Below the pieces are notes generated by a model. It had not been told where the DNA came from, made no database searches, and saw nothing but the letters and a program-made list of their open reading frames with translations. 64,000 nucleotides of DNA from Anaerolineales bacterium (GTDB lineage Bacteria > Chloroflexota > Anaerolineae > Anaerolineales > Villigracilaceae). The translations under genes were made by a program, and so were the position numbers. How positions within the stretch are numbered: the first letter of the stretch is position 1; each line of letters begins with the position of its first letter. Below are positions 1 to 7,515 of this stretch, piece by piece. The stretch covers positions 310,001 through 374,000 of the forward strand of contig JAHDWB010000001.1 in assembly GCA_023382595.1 (NCBI GenBank). The letters run 5' to 3'.

Positions 1-2
1 TA

Positions 3-1070
3 CCTCTAAAATGGATACAGAACGATGATCAAGAAGGTTTACAGCCACGTGTTATAGATTTCAAAAGGCTGGTGACTCTTCGCGATCACTTGAAATCTCA
101 TCCTCAAATGGCTCCAGCCATTTCCCGCCTGTTAGATGATACGATTCGTTTGTTTGACGGACAACACAAAGTTGCTGCTCAAATCTTGAATGGGATGGAT
201 GAAATTGACATCAAGGTATATCTGTCTCCCACAGATGTAGCAGCGTCGAAAAAATTATTCGATATGCTTATGATTACTAACCTTGAGGCACATTCAAAAT
301 TGCGACAAGTTCCATTTTATACATCAACATTATTAGAGAGATTGTCAGTCATTTATCGCGAGTTATGGGAAGAATTCGCAACCAAGAAGCCCGCTTCGCA
401 ACACTCAGAAGCGAACTTCGTTAGTTTTCTAATCAACGAGAAAAAATTTGCCCGTGCAAAAGCCAACGATGTGTTTCGAGCCGCAGTAAAAGATAATGCA
501 TTATCTCAATCCTTTTTGATCCCGTTTATTGCCGAGGCATCAAAAGATGCTTCTTATCCCATCACACAAGAAATAATGAATAAGGCAATTTTTCCTGTTT
601 GTCTATATCTTCAACCATCGCCTGCCCTGTTTGATACACCTGCAGATTATCGAAACCATGAAGTCTCCAATTTTCGTGCCTTCTCTGAAATGCTAGTGGA
701 ACTAAGTTTTCTGCAAGAATGGGTACAGAGACAATCAAACACTAACTTAACAAACATCCAATTAAAAGCAAGGCGCATTTGGCATAAGGGTTCTGTATTA
801 ACCTGGAGTCCTTATCTGAAGGATATTATTATCAACACCTTCAACATGATGACTGAGGATGAACGCACGAGATTGCTTTACCGAGAAGAAATGACAGATG
901 ACCATAGACATAGGATTCAAACATATCTTTCTCGTCTGTTTAATCACCCAATGTGGGATATGCCTGAAGGTGAAATAGATAGCATATTGGTATCTGCTAA
1001 GAAACAAGATGATTTATTTAGGCGAAATGGATTAACATCCCATTACGTCTTAACAGGCAATAGTGGGTAA
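3..1070 (+). CDS. DGQHR-domain (DndB-like) protein, 5' end missing
   Basis: The reading frame is open from the first base, so the gene starts outside the window; the internal GTG at 72 is unlikely to be the real start. The visible part is about 355 residues. Near residues 46-56 it contains RLFDGQHK, which matches the DGQHR signature of the DndB / DGQHR-domain family. Members occur with DNA phosphorothioation genes and in other defence or mobile contexts; DndB acts as a regulator of the dnd genes. The remainder is mostly helical, and no second domain is recognised. Base composition is visibly AT-richer than the downstream genes, which suggests acquisition. The upstream neighbours that would settle its role are not in the window. 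The family call rests on one short motif. Confidence 0.55.
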   Translation, partial: PLKWIQNDDQEGLQPRVIDFKRLVTLRDHLKSHPQMAPAISRLLDDTIRLFDGQHKVAAQILNGMDEIDIKVYLSPTDVAASKKLFDMLMITNLEAHSKLRQVPFYTSTLLERLSVIYRELWEEFATKKPASQHSEANFVSFLINEKKFARAKANDVFRAAVKDNALSQSFLIPFIAEASKDASYPITQEIMNKAIFPVCLYLQPSPALFDTPADYRNHEVSNFRAFSEMLVELSFLQEWVQRQSNTNLTNIQLKARRIWHKGSVLTWSPYLKDIIINTFNMMTEDERTRLLYREEMTDDHRHRIQTYLSRLFNHPMWDMPEGEIDSILVSAKKQDDLFRRNGLTSHYVLTGNSG

Positions 1071-1188
1071 ATTTATAAATACCATCCCTAAGTTTGGGGT
1101 TGGCAAAGTGTGGTTTGGAAAGGATTCAGGGGATCCACAAATATTTCTACGAGAAAGCAATGTGCAGGAGTGCTAAACCCATCCCCGC

Positions 1189-1587
1189 CTACTCCTCCAC
1201 CACATCCTCGGGATGCTCCGCGTTCCACTGCGCTGCCAAATCCGCGGCGGATTTGCCGATGTTGGCGCGGTTCAGGATCGTGGCTGTGAATTTGGCAGGG
1301 TCGTTCAAGTCCTTTAGCAGGACCGGGTCGGGGCGGAACAGCACATCAAGTTCCCCGCTCATGCGGATGGTGGGCGTGAACGTCCCCAGCCCATCCACTT
1401 TGACCGCCTCGCCCGCACGGTGCGCCATCAGGATGTTATCCCGCAGTTCATAGACCACCAATCGGATCGTCCCTTCGGTCAGGCTGGTGGCGCGTGACAT
1501 ACCCCGCACCAACTCCGGCATCTTGCGCGTCCGCTTCTTCTCGATCTCGGGGCGGTACTTGCGAATGGCTGTAATTCGTTTTGCCAT
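1189..1587 (-). CDS. HU/IHF-like DNA-binding protein
   Basis: This 132-residue basic protein has an HU-related fold. The segment LTEGTIRLVVYELRDNI, followed by VKVDGLGTFTP at about residues 62-72, corresponds to the dimerisation helix and the 'GxFG'-type turn of HU-related proteins. The lysine/arginine-rich N-terminus is compatible with nucleoid binding. It is longer than classical HU (about 90 residues) and closer to the extended HU-related families. The ATG at 1587 is preceded by AAAGGGA at a good distance. The promoter lies next to a set of three related palindromic boxes, so expression is probably controlled by a repressor. The gene stands alone, and the specific DNA target is unknown. 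Confidence 0.7.
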   Translation of the reverse strand: MAKRITAIRKYRPEIEKKRTRKMPELVRGMSRATSLTEGTIRLVVYELRDNILMAHRAGEAVKVDGLGTFTPTIRMSGELDVLFRPDPVLLKDLNDPAKFTATILNRANIGKSAADLAAQWNAEHPEDVVEE

Positions 1588-1630
1588 ATTCGGGTCCCTT
1601 TCTGGTACGAAATCACCACGTTCCTGCCGA

Positions 1631-1695
1631 ATTATAGCATTATCTCGGCAAGAAATTTAATTATCTTGCCGAGATATTATTTTTTCTCGCCGAGA
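1631..1695 (-). promoter_or_regulatory. HU-like gene promoter with three-box operator
   Basis: On the minus strand an extended -10 element TGCTATAAT lies at 1639-1631. Directly upstream are three related boxes of the form TCTYGSCRAGA. Two form a perfect 13-bp inverted repeat (1641-1653 and 1664-1676, 10-bp AT spacer), and a third near-palindromic copy is at 1685-1695. Box 1 touches the -10 region, so a bound protein would block transcription. The rest of 1588-1903 holds no gene that I can support. Confidence 0.6.
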
Positions 1696-1903
1696 AATTT
1701 GGTATTCGCGGTTGGAAATCGGTCATTTCGGGCGCAGGTCCGCGGGCTGGCTTGGGGCGGGCGCGAAAACTCAACGAAGCGGGGAACAACCACAACCGGC
1801 GGAAGAGGCGGACGGGGTGAAAATTCCCCTCCCCCAGCGGGATGCGCTCCGCATCATTTCGGTGTATAAATCAAGATAATCCATCCGTCAAAGGAGTCTT
1901 CGT

Positions 1904-3103
1904 ATGCCATCCGTCACTGCCGAGATCCAACTTCAAGCGCCGGTCAGGCTTGCCTACCGCGCCTTCACCAACTCCACCTCCCTGCGCGAGTGGCTGTGCG
2001 ATGCCGCCACGGTGGACCCGCATCCCAACGGGCGCATCTACCTCGCCTGGCGCCGGGATTTTTTCTCCAGCGGGCATTATCTTGAACTGGAGGAGAACAA
2101 ACGGGTCGAATTTCAGTGGCGTTCGAATACCGACCCCGGACCAACCCGCGTCACCGTTACGATAAAGGAAGCGAACGGCGGCGTCCGCCTCCAGCTTGAC
2201 CACACCGTCCCGGACGATCCATCCTGGCTGATGCTGGCAAGCGGCTTTCAAAAATACTGGGAAGACAGCCTGCAGAACTTGAAATCGGTGCTGGAAACCG
2301 GCATCGATCTGCGCATCGCCACCCGCCCGATGCTGGGAATCCTGCCGGGAGATTTCACCCCCGAACAGGCGCAGGCGTTGAAGATCCCCGTGCGCGAGGG
2401 CATCCGGCTGGACGGTGTGGTGGACGGCATGGGCGCGCAACAGGCTGGTCTGCAACGCGACGACCTGATCGTCAAAATGGGCGGCAAGGATATCACCAGC
2501 GATTTCAACACCCTGACCAATGCGCTCGCCGGCAGGAAGGGCGGCGAGAACGTGGAAGTGGTGTTCTACCGCGGAGCGGAAAAGAAGACCATCACCATGC
2601 AGTTGAGCAAACGCCCGATGCCCGACGTGCCCTTCGAGCCCCCCAAACTCGCGGCACAGGCGCGCGCGCTTTACCAGCCTGCGCTGGCGGAACTGGAGAA
2701 ATGCTTCGAAGGGTACAGCGACGAACAAGCCATGCGGCGCCCCGACCCGAAGGAATGGAGCGCGTTGGAGGTGGTGGCGCATCTCATCCAGGGCGAGCGC
2801 TTCAATGCCATCCTGCTCTCCAGCCTGGTCGACGGCTACGAACTGACCAACGACGGCTTCGGCTCCAACGTCACTGCGGCGGTGGAGGCGACCGTCAAAG
2901 CCAACCCGTCCATTCAACTCATGCTCGATGCGCTGCGCCGCTCGGTGGAGGAGATCCTCATCTACACCGAACTGCTGCCCGAGGAGTTTGCCGCCAACCG
3001 CGCAAGCTACTACCGTTTCGGCTCCATCCTGCTGCAGCCCAACTTCCACATCACCGCGCACACCCAGCAGATCAAGGATGCGCTCGCCGCGGCAGGGAAG
3101 TAG
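1904..3103 (+). CDS. SRPBCC (AHSA1-like) - PDZ - DinB three-domain protein
   Basis: This 399-residue protein has three recognisable parts. Residues 1-135 resemble an AHSA1/START-like SRPBCC ligand-binding domain, with the start typical of activator-of-Hsp90-type proteins (APVRLAYRAFTNSTSLREWL). Residues about 142-235 form a PDZ domain, with a short LGI stretch and GAQQAGLQRDDLIVKMGGKDI typical of HtrA-type PDZ modules. Residues about 248-395 match the DinB/DfsB four-helix superfamily, including WSALEVVAHLIQGE and a histidine in FHITAHTQQI that could form part of the metal triad. There is no signal peptide, so it is probably cytoplasmic. The ATG at 1904 follows AAAGGAG. The combination is unusual; the substrate is unknown. 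Confidence 0.7.
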   Translation: MPSVTAEIQLQAPVRLAYRAFTNSTSLREWLCDAATVDPHPNGRIYLAWRRDFFSSGHYLELEENKRVEFQWRSNTDPGPTRVTVTIKEANGGVRLQLDHTVPDDPSWLMLASGFQKYWEDSLQNLKSVLETGIDLRIATRPMLGILPGDFTPEQAQALKIPVREGIRLDGVVDGMGAQQAGLQRDDLIVKMGGKDITSDFNTLTNALAGRKGGENVEVVFYRGAEKKTITMQLSKRPMPDVPFEPPKLAAQARALYQPALAELEKCFEGYSDEQAMRRPDPKEWSALEVVAHLIQGERFNAILLSSLVDGYELTNDGFGSNVTAAVEATVKANPSIQLMLDALRRSVEEILIYTELLPEEFAANRASYYRFGSILLQPNFHITAHTQQIKDALAAAGK

Positions 3104-3131
3104 GGAAACCCTGCGAATTGACAAGGAAACA

Positions 3132-3161
3132 AAAACGCCGCTGCTTTCGCAGCGGCGTTTT
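3132..3161. terminator. Bidirectional intrinsic terminator
   Basis: A GC-rich hairpin with 13-bp arms (3132-3144 and 3149-3161) and a TTTC loop is flanked by A and T runs. It lies between the convergent SRPBCC-PDZ-DinB gene and the small membrane-protein gene and can serve both. Confidence 0.85.
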
Positions 3162-3176
3162 CATTAAGACCGTCTC

Positions 3177-3458
3177 TTACTTCGCTTCTTCCCCGTCCGC
3201 TTCCTTCTTCTTCGAGAAGGACATCAGCATTGCCGCGCCTGCGCCGAGGGCAAAGGTGCCCATGGAGGCGGGACTCGAATAATGCGTCAACCCCACCAGC
3301 AGACCAAAGAAGCCGACCGCCAGCGCGATCTGCACCTGCCAGACGGCGCTCTTATAGGCATCCATGGCGAAACGCCCGACGCCGAATCCGAGCAGGGCGA
3401 AGCCCAGCGCGCGGATGACAAACCCAATCACGGAAAGAACCTCTGCAAATGTATCCAT
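3177..3458 (-). CDS. Small membrane protein, 93 aa
   Basis: I do not recognise the family. The protein has about three hydrophobic segments (about 9-30, 40-57 and 65-80) and ends in a charged cytoplasmic-type tail rich in Lys and Glu. It lies 25 bp downstream of the DUF456 gene on the same strand and probably shares its transcript. No catalytic motif is visible. Confidence 0.6.
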   Translation of the reverse strand: MDTFAEVLSVIGFVIRALGFALLGFGVGRFAMDAYKSAVWQVQIALAVGFFGLLVGLTHYSSPASMGTFALGAGAAMLMSFSKKKEADGEEAK

Positions 3459-3483
3459 TTCTATGCTCCTGAAAAATGATTTT

Positions 3484-4005
3484 TTACAGCCACGCCCACA
3501 ACATCCAGAGCGCGATCATAATAACACCGATCCCCATTTTAACGGCAATCGCCCAGCCGAAGCCCGTCATCCATGCCCTGGTGTTGGCAAGGGCGGTGTC
3601 CCTGTCCTTCAAGCGCCGCCACTCTGCCGCAAAGAGACCGGCGGGCGCGGCAACCATCCCGCCCAGCGGCGTGAAAATAATGCTGATGATGATCCCCGCC
3701 GCAAACGCCAGCAGGATGGAAGACCAGGGCACTTCCTTATCACGCACATGCTTGGCGATGATGATGTTGTCAATGACATTGCCGACGACCATCAGCAGGG
3801 TGATGAACACGAACAAGGTCCAGTCCACCCAGGTCATTTTACCGTTCGAGGCTTGAACCAGGGCATAGACCAGCGTGCCGATCCACATGACCGTCAGACC
3901 GGGGAAAATGGGAATGAGCAAGCCCGCCAGCCCCGCCAGCAGGACGAACAGCGTGAGCGCTTCCAAAACCACCTGACCGAAGAACTCCCATGAGAAGGGA
4001 ACCAT
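3484..4005 (-). CDS. DUF456 membrane protein
   Basis: This 173-residue integral membrane protein has Gly-rich hydrophobic helices. The N-terminal GLAGLLIPIFPGLTVMWIG and the central FTPLGGMVAAPAGLFAAEW are the two conserved glycine/proline-rich stretches typical of the DUF456 family. Family members have no established function. It lies upstream of the 93-aa membrane protein, with serS further upstream on the same strand, so co-transcription with serS is possible but unproven. Confidence 0.8.
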   Translation of the reverse strand: MVPFSWEFFGQVVLEALTLFVLLAGLAGLLIPIFPGLTVMWIGTLVYALVQASNGKMTWVDWTLFVFITLLMVVGNVIDNIIIAKHVRDKEVPWSSILLAFAAGIIISIIFTPLGGMVAAPAGLFAAEWRRLKDRDTALANTRAWMTGFGWAIAVKMGIGVIMIALWMLWAWL

Positions 4006-4122
4006 TTGTTGTCGGGTCTCCTTTATTTGACGTTGGACCGCGGACGGCGGGCTGTGTTCACGCTCTACCGTCCACGGTCGGATACTTCCAATACGAGATA
4101 CAACCCAAATCGTTGCATCCCG

Positions 4123-5394
4123 CTACGGTGTGATGACCTCGATGCCGCCCATCCACGGGCGCAGGACTTCAGGCACGAGGATCGAGCCGTCGGCTTGCTG
4201 GTAGTTCTCCATCACAGCGATCATCGTACGCGGCAGACCCAGCCCGGAACCGTTCAGCGTATGCAGGAGGCGTGTCCTGCCGCCATCGGCGGGGCGGTAT
4301 TTGATGTTCGCGCGGCGAGCCTGAAAATCGGTCACATTGGAAACCGACGAAACCTCCAGCCACTCGTCACAGCCGGGCGCCCAAAGTTCCAGGTCGTAAG
4401 TCAATGTTGCGCCAAAACCGATGTCGCCCGTGCACAACTGTTTCACACGATAGGGAATGCCGAGCAGTTCACAGGTCTCTTCGGCGTCCTTCAGCATCTT
4501 CTGATGCAGCGCTTCCGAATCTTCGGGCTTGCAATAGGTGTACATTTCCACTTTATCGAACTGATGTCCGCGTTTGATGCCGCGCACGTCGCGTCCCGCG
4601 CTCATCTTCTCGCGGCGGAAGCAGGGCGTGTAGGCTGTGTACAGCCTCGGCAGGGAGGCTTCATCGAGGATCTCGTCCATGTGCAAGCCGGTCAACGGGA
4701 TCTCGGCGGTCGGCACGAAGTACAGGTCTTCCTCGTGGTCTTTGTAGAGATTATCCGCGAACTTCGGCAGCTGCCCCGCGCCGTACACTGTGGCGGTCTT
4801 GACCATGAACGGCAGGTACTCCTCCTGATACCCCTGGCGGATGTGCAGGTCGAGCATCCACGCGATCAACGCGCGCTGCAACCGCGCGCCTGCCCCCTGC
4901 AACACATAAAAGCGGGAGCCGGTCAGCTTGGTGCCGCGTTCAAAGTCAATGATGCCGAGCGCAGGTCCGAGGTCCCAATGCGGAAGCGGTTGAAAGTCGA
5001 ATTTGCGCGGCTCGCCCACGGTCTTGATGACCACATTCTCGCTGTCGTCTTTTCCGTATGGCGTGCGCTCATCGGGGATGTTGGGCAGGACGGATGTCAA
5101 CCCGTTCAATTCGGATTCGACCTGCTCCACTTCCTTGTCCAACGCTGTGATCTGGTCGCCCACCACGCGCATCGCCTCGATCTTCGCCCCCCGTTCTGCG
5201 GCGTCTTTCATTTTGCCGATCTCCTTCGAGACGACATTCCGCTCCGCCTTGAGCGCCTCCACCTGACCCAGCAATGCGCGGCGTTTTTCATCCAACTGCA
5301 AAATGGCGTCCACGGGAGAAGCGTCCATCTGGCGGTCTGCCAGCGCCTTGCGGACCACATCGGGTGTTTCGCGAATAAGATTGATATCGAGCAT
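4123..5394 (-). CDS. serS: Seryl-tRNA synthetase
   Basis: SerS charges tRNA-Ser with serine in the cytoplasm. The 423-residue protein has the N-terminal antiparallel coiled-coil tRNA-binding arm (about 1-110) and then the class II core: motif 2 ([20 protein letters not shown]) and motif 3 ([18 protein letters not shown]) near the C-terminus. The length is normal for bacterial SerS. I chose the ATG at 5394 ([10 protein letters not shown]) because it is the conserved N-terminus and follows AAGGAGA. A longer frame upstream only reads into the leader RNA. The gene is preceded by a T-box leader with a serine specifier, so expression should rise when uncharged tRNA-Ser accumulates. Confidence 0.96.
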   Translation of the reverse strand: MLDINLIRETPDVVRKALADRQMDASPVDAILQLDEKRRALLGQVEALKAERNVVSKEIGKMKDAAERGAKIEAMRVVGDQITALDKEVEQVESELNGLTSVLPNIPDERTPYGKDDSENVVIKTVGEPRKFDFQPLPHWDLGPALGIIDFERGTKLTGSRFYVLQGAGARLQRALIAWMLDLHIRQGYQEEYLPFMVKTATVYGAGQLPKFADNLYKDHEEDLYFVPTAEIPLTGLHMDEILDEASLPRLYTAYTPCFRREKMSAGRDVRGIKRGHQFDKVEMYTYCKPEDSEALHQKMLKDAEETCELLGIPYRVKQLCTGDIGFGATLTYDLELWAPGCDEWLEVSSVSNVTDFQARRANIKYRPADGGRTRLLHTLNGSGLGLPRTMIAVMENYQQADGSILVPEVLRPWMGGIEVITP

Positions 5395-5412
5395 AGTGAC
5401 TCTCCTTTGTAA

Positions 5413-5676
5413 CAAAATACGCCCCCGTCCATTTGCAGGACGAAGGGGCGTTTCGTGGTGCCACCTGCTTTCATTGCGCTCAGAGAGCACAATCTCGGAG
5501 TACGCGCTAACGGGCGTTTCCCGATCCTCTTATGGAGTGCAGACAAAAGTCTGCACGTACCTCTGCGAGGATGACTTGGGCGAAGCGGATTTCATCATCT
5601 GGCTGTGCTGCCTTTCACCATCCGGCGGCTCTCTGGAACAGTTGCTTGATTACTTGTCTTCGCGCGGGTCGTATTA
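5413..5676 (-). promoter_or_regulatory. T-box riboswitch (serine, UCC specifier) for serS
   Basis: The leader transcribed toward serS has the parts of a T-box. The distal Stem I carries AGAGAGCCGCCGG followed by a GGUG. A candidate specifier codon UCC (Ser) sits at 5589-5587 in GAAAUCCGC. The T-box antiterminator bulge GGUGGCACCACG is at 5465-5454. A terminator hairpin follows (5451-5438 pairing with 5430-5419, then U-rich 5418-5413). Uncharged tRNA-Ser is expected to stabilise the antiterminator. The specifier assignment is by sequence context only. Confidence 0.88.
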
Positions 5677-5682
5677 CGTGCG

Positions 5683-5710
5683 ATTATACGCGGCACGCTC
5701 ATTATGTCAA
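5683..5710 (-). promoter_or_regulatory. Promoter of the serS T-box leader
   Basis: A consensus -35 TTGACA (5710-5705) and -10 TATAAT (5688-5683) are separated by 16 bp on the minus strand. This places the transcription start near 5676, just before the T-box leader. Confidence 0.85.
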
Positions 5711-5724
5711 TATGGGATTAATAA

Positions 5725-5890
5725 AAAAACCGCCTCTTGCGAAGCGGTCGTGCTTGTTGTGCCCCCACGGGGATTCGAACCCCGGTCACAGCCTCGCGTA
5801 CCTCGATGGTATGAAGGGGCTGGAATCAAAAACCGCCTCTTGCGAAGCGGTCATGCTTGTTGTGCCCCCACGGGGATTCGAACCCCGGTC
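5725..5890 (-). repeat. Direct repeat of tRNA-Glu 3' half plus its terminator
   Basis: A 63-bp unit occurs twice, at 5828-5890 and 5725-5787, offset by 103 bp with one mismatch (5853 versus 5750). Each unit covers the T-arm and 3' acceptor of tRNA-Glu, a short spacer, and a hairpin terminator (ACCGCTTCGCAAGAGGCGGT followed by T's on the minus strand). Confidence 0.85.
5760..5817 (-). pseudogene. Truncated tRNA-Glu-like fragment
   Basis: The 3' half is identical to tRNA-Glu from the T-arm to the discriminator base. The 5' part begins GCCCCUUC and can pair only imperfectly with the acceptor. About 14 nt separate the D-like stem from the T-arm, too few for an anticodon arm. It is therefore not a functional tRNA. 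It retains a terminator at 5750-5723. Confidence 0.7.
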
Positions 5891-5935
5891 GTAGCCTTGA
5901 AAGGGCTGCGTCCTAGTCCACTAGACGATGGGGGC
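5863..5935 (-). tRNA. tRNA-Glu (anticodon TTC)
   Basis: The 73-nt cloverleaf on the minus strand starts GCCCCCATCG and ends TGGGGGCA. The anticodon loop CCCTTTCAAGG gives anticodon TTC. The T-arm is GTTCGAATC closed by CGGGG/CCCCG. CCA is not encoded. A terminator hairpin follows at about 5855-5830. A second, truncated copy of the 3' half lies downstream. Confidence 0.95.
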
Positions 5936-5952
5936 ATTTCTTGAGCGGGCGA

Positions 5953-5981
5953 ATTCTATCATCCACTTCCATGCCAGTCAA
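5953..5981 (-). promoter_or_regulatory. Promoter of tRNA-Glu
   Basis: The -35 element TTGACT (5981-5976) and the -10 element TAGAAT (5958-5953), with a 17-bp spacer, lie 17 bp upstream of the tRNA 5' end. Confidence 0.75.
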
Positions 5982-5994
5982 GCAGATTTCGGGG

Positions 5995-6543
5995 CTAATT
6001 TTCGGGCTTTACACGATGGTTTTGCAGCGCCATAATGTCGATCACCTTGCGGTTGACCAGGATGCCCGCGCTTTCCACGCGCACGTTGGGGATCAGGATG
6101 GCGGTCAACGTGGCGTTGAAGACCGGCAGGAAGTCGCGCGTGCCGTCCGCCATGATGGCGGCAAAATCAAAACGACCGGGCAATTCCATCATCCCTTCCA
6201 CTTCAAAGACCTGCGTCACGATCCGCACGGAATACTCCACCACATGGCTGTACCCTCCGCGCACAAGCGCCTGCGGACCAAGGTCCTCGCGCCGCGAAAG
6301 GCACACCGCATGGATCTGCCGCTTCATCATCCGCACGACCTCGAAATGGTCAACCAGTTTTGTGGGCATGTGCAGGCGCGCCAGGCGCGCATCGTTCACA
6401 TCCAGCGAGGAATGTGTGGGGTCGTTCAATATGCCCATGGCGCCGTGCGAGGTCACCATGGTCTTCCCCACCACACGATATCCCGATGTCAGGATATCGG
6501 TTGAGATAAAACGATGGGTGCGCGGGGATGCATCAAGGGACAT
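5995..6543 (-). CDS. Conserved hypothetical protein, 182 aa
   Basis: I do not recognise this family with confidence. The protein is soluble, without signal peptide or membrane segments. Its N-terminal SPRTHRFISTDILTSGYRVVGKTMV and central FEVVRMMKRQIHAVCLSR look like two beta-rich segments of one fold. It is the last gene of the minus-strand run that includes lepB, 12 bp downstream of the small zinc-finger gene, so it is probably part of the same transcript. The ATG at 6543 lacks a clear ribosome-binding site. Function unknown. Confidence 0.6.
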   Translation of the reverse strand: MSLDASPRTHRFISTDILTSGYRVVGKTMVTSHGAMGILNDPTHSSLDVNDARLARLHMPTKLVDHFEVVRMMKRQIHAVCLSRREDLGPQALVRGGYSHVVEYSVRIVTQVFEVEGMMELPGRFDFAAIMADGTRDFLPVFNATLTAILIPNVRVESAGILVNRKVIDIMALQNHRVKPEN

Positions 6544-6555
6544 AAAAAAGAAAGG

Positions 6556-6852
6556 TCAGGAATCGGAAATAGGGCGCGGCGCGCCGGGTTGAGGTCGGGG
6601 GGGAGGCGGCGTGCGGCGCTGGGATCTGGTCGGGTTGCCGGCATTCGGGTCCAGAAGCATGTTCAGCCACTGGATCGCCCGCTCGTCATATTCGCGTTTG
6701 CCGCACACATCGCAGATCCAGGCGGGGAAATGCGGAACCGTGATCAACTCATTGCCCAGCCATGTAAAATAGGTAATACGGCGGGCGAGCATGACGCCCG
6801 CATGACATTCATTGCACGGAATGTTCGATGGATTGAGTTCAGTATCGCTCAT
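6556..6852 (-). CDS. YgiT/MqsA-type zinc-finger protein
   Basis: The 98-residue protein (start chosen at MSDTEL) has the CxxC (CNEC, about residues 13-16) and CDVCG (about 47-51) pairs of the YgiT-type zinc finger found in MqsA-like antitoxin N-termini. After the finger, the tail is proline- and arginine-rich without a recognisable helix-turn-helix. It lies 8 bp downstream of lepB. No toxin partner is adjacent, so an antitoxin role is not supported. It may be a stand-alone zinc-binding regulator or adaptor. Confidence 0.65.
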   Translation of the reverse strand: MSDTELNPSNIPCNECHAGVMLARRITYFTWLGNELITVPHFPAWICDVCGKREYDERAIQWLNMLLDPNAGNPTRSQRRTPPPPRPQPGAPRPISDS

Positions 6853-6860
6853 ATCGTATC

Positions 6861-7469
6861 CTATTGCGCCGCAAAGGCTCCCATGTGCTCCAAAAATCCC
6901 CACATGGGCGGGGGCCAATAGATCAGGACCGCCTTGCCGACCACGTTCTCCGCCGGCAGAAAGCCCCAGTCTTTCGAGTCGTTCGAGTTGTTGCGGTTAT
7001 CACCCAGCACAAAGAGAAAACCATCCTCCACCGTCCATTCGCCGGAGTAATAAGGCGTCTGGGCAATGTACGGCTCGTTGAGCATCTGCCCGTTCACGAA
7101 CACCTGACCATCCTGCACCTTCACACGATCGCCGGGCAGCCCGATCACACGCTTGATCAGCTCCTCATCCGGGTTCAAGGGAAAGTGGAACACAACGATA
7201 TCGCCGCGCTCCACATCGCTCCAAACATAGCTCAGTTTGCTCACCAACACGAACTCGCCGTCTTCCAAGGTCGGGCGCATACTGAAACCATCCACCCGCA
7301 CGCGCGCAGACACCGCATTGATGACCACGAACAAAACCACCGCCAAAATGACGGTTTCCAGCATATCCAGCGCAAAACGGGTCCAATTCGTTTTTTCCTC
7401 CGCCGGAGGGGTTTCCGTGGTTCCGCTCGCCTGCGCTTCCTGTTCCAAAATTTCCAAACGTGCCTCCAT
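6861..7469 (-). CDS. lepB: Signal peptidase I
   Basis: LepB removes signal peptides from exported proteins at the outer face of the cytoplasmic membrane. The 202-residue form starting at MEARLEI has one membrane segment (about 40-60: LDMLETVILAVVLFVVINAV). Next come the catalytic serine in VDGFSMRPTL, the catalytic lysine in ELIKRVIGLPGD, and the box GDNRNNSNDSKDWG. It is of the bacterial Ser-Lys type. A longer frame upstream reads into the methyltransferase gene and is rejected as the start. A second, ER/SipW-type signal peptidase is encoded at about 22-23.6 kb and probably serves other substrates. Confidence 0.93.
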   Translation of the reverse strand: MEARLEILEQEAQASGTTETPPAEEKTNWTRFALDMLETVILAVVLFVVINAVSARVRVDGFSMRPTLEDGEFVLVSKLSYVWSDVERGDIVVFHFPLNPDEELIKRVIGLPGDRVKVQDGQVFVNGQMLNEPYIAQTPYYSGEWTVEDGFLFVLGDNRNNSNDSKDWGFLPAENVVGKAVLIYWPPPMWGFLEHMGAFAAQ

Positions 7470-7515
7470 ATCGCTCGTAAAATTATACTTCCATTTTTCG
7501 ACATTCCACCCGCCC

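Noticed and set aside
1871-3124. 417-codon open frame on the minus strand opposite the SRPBCC-PDZ-DinB gene
   Set aside because: It is the antisense shadow of a high-GC gene with recognisable domains. The product has no known domain and a His/Arg/Gln-rich composition typical of shadows.
4006-5412. 468-codon open frame on the plus strand across serS
   Set aside because: It is antisense to the conserved serS gene and its leader and has no domain.
5760-5817. Second functional tRNA
   Set aside because: The space between the D-like stem and the T-arm is too short for an anticodon arm.
6556-6852. Toxin-antitoxin pair based on the YgiT-type zinc finger
   Set aside because: No toxin-sized gene with a MqsR-like pattern is adjacent, and the protein lacks a helix-turn-helix.
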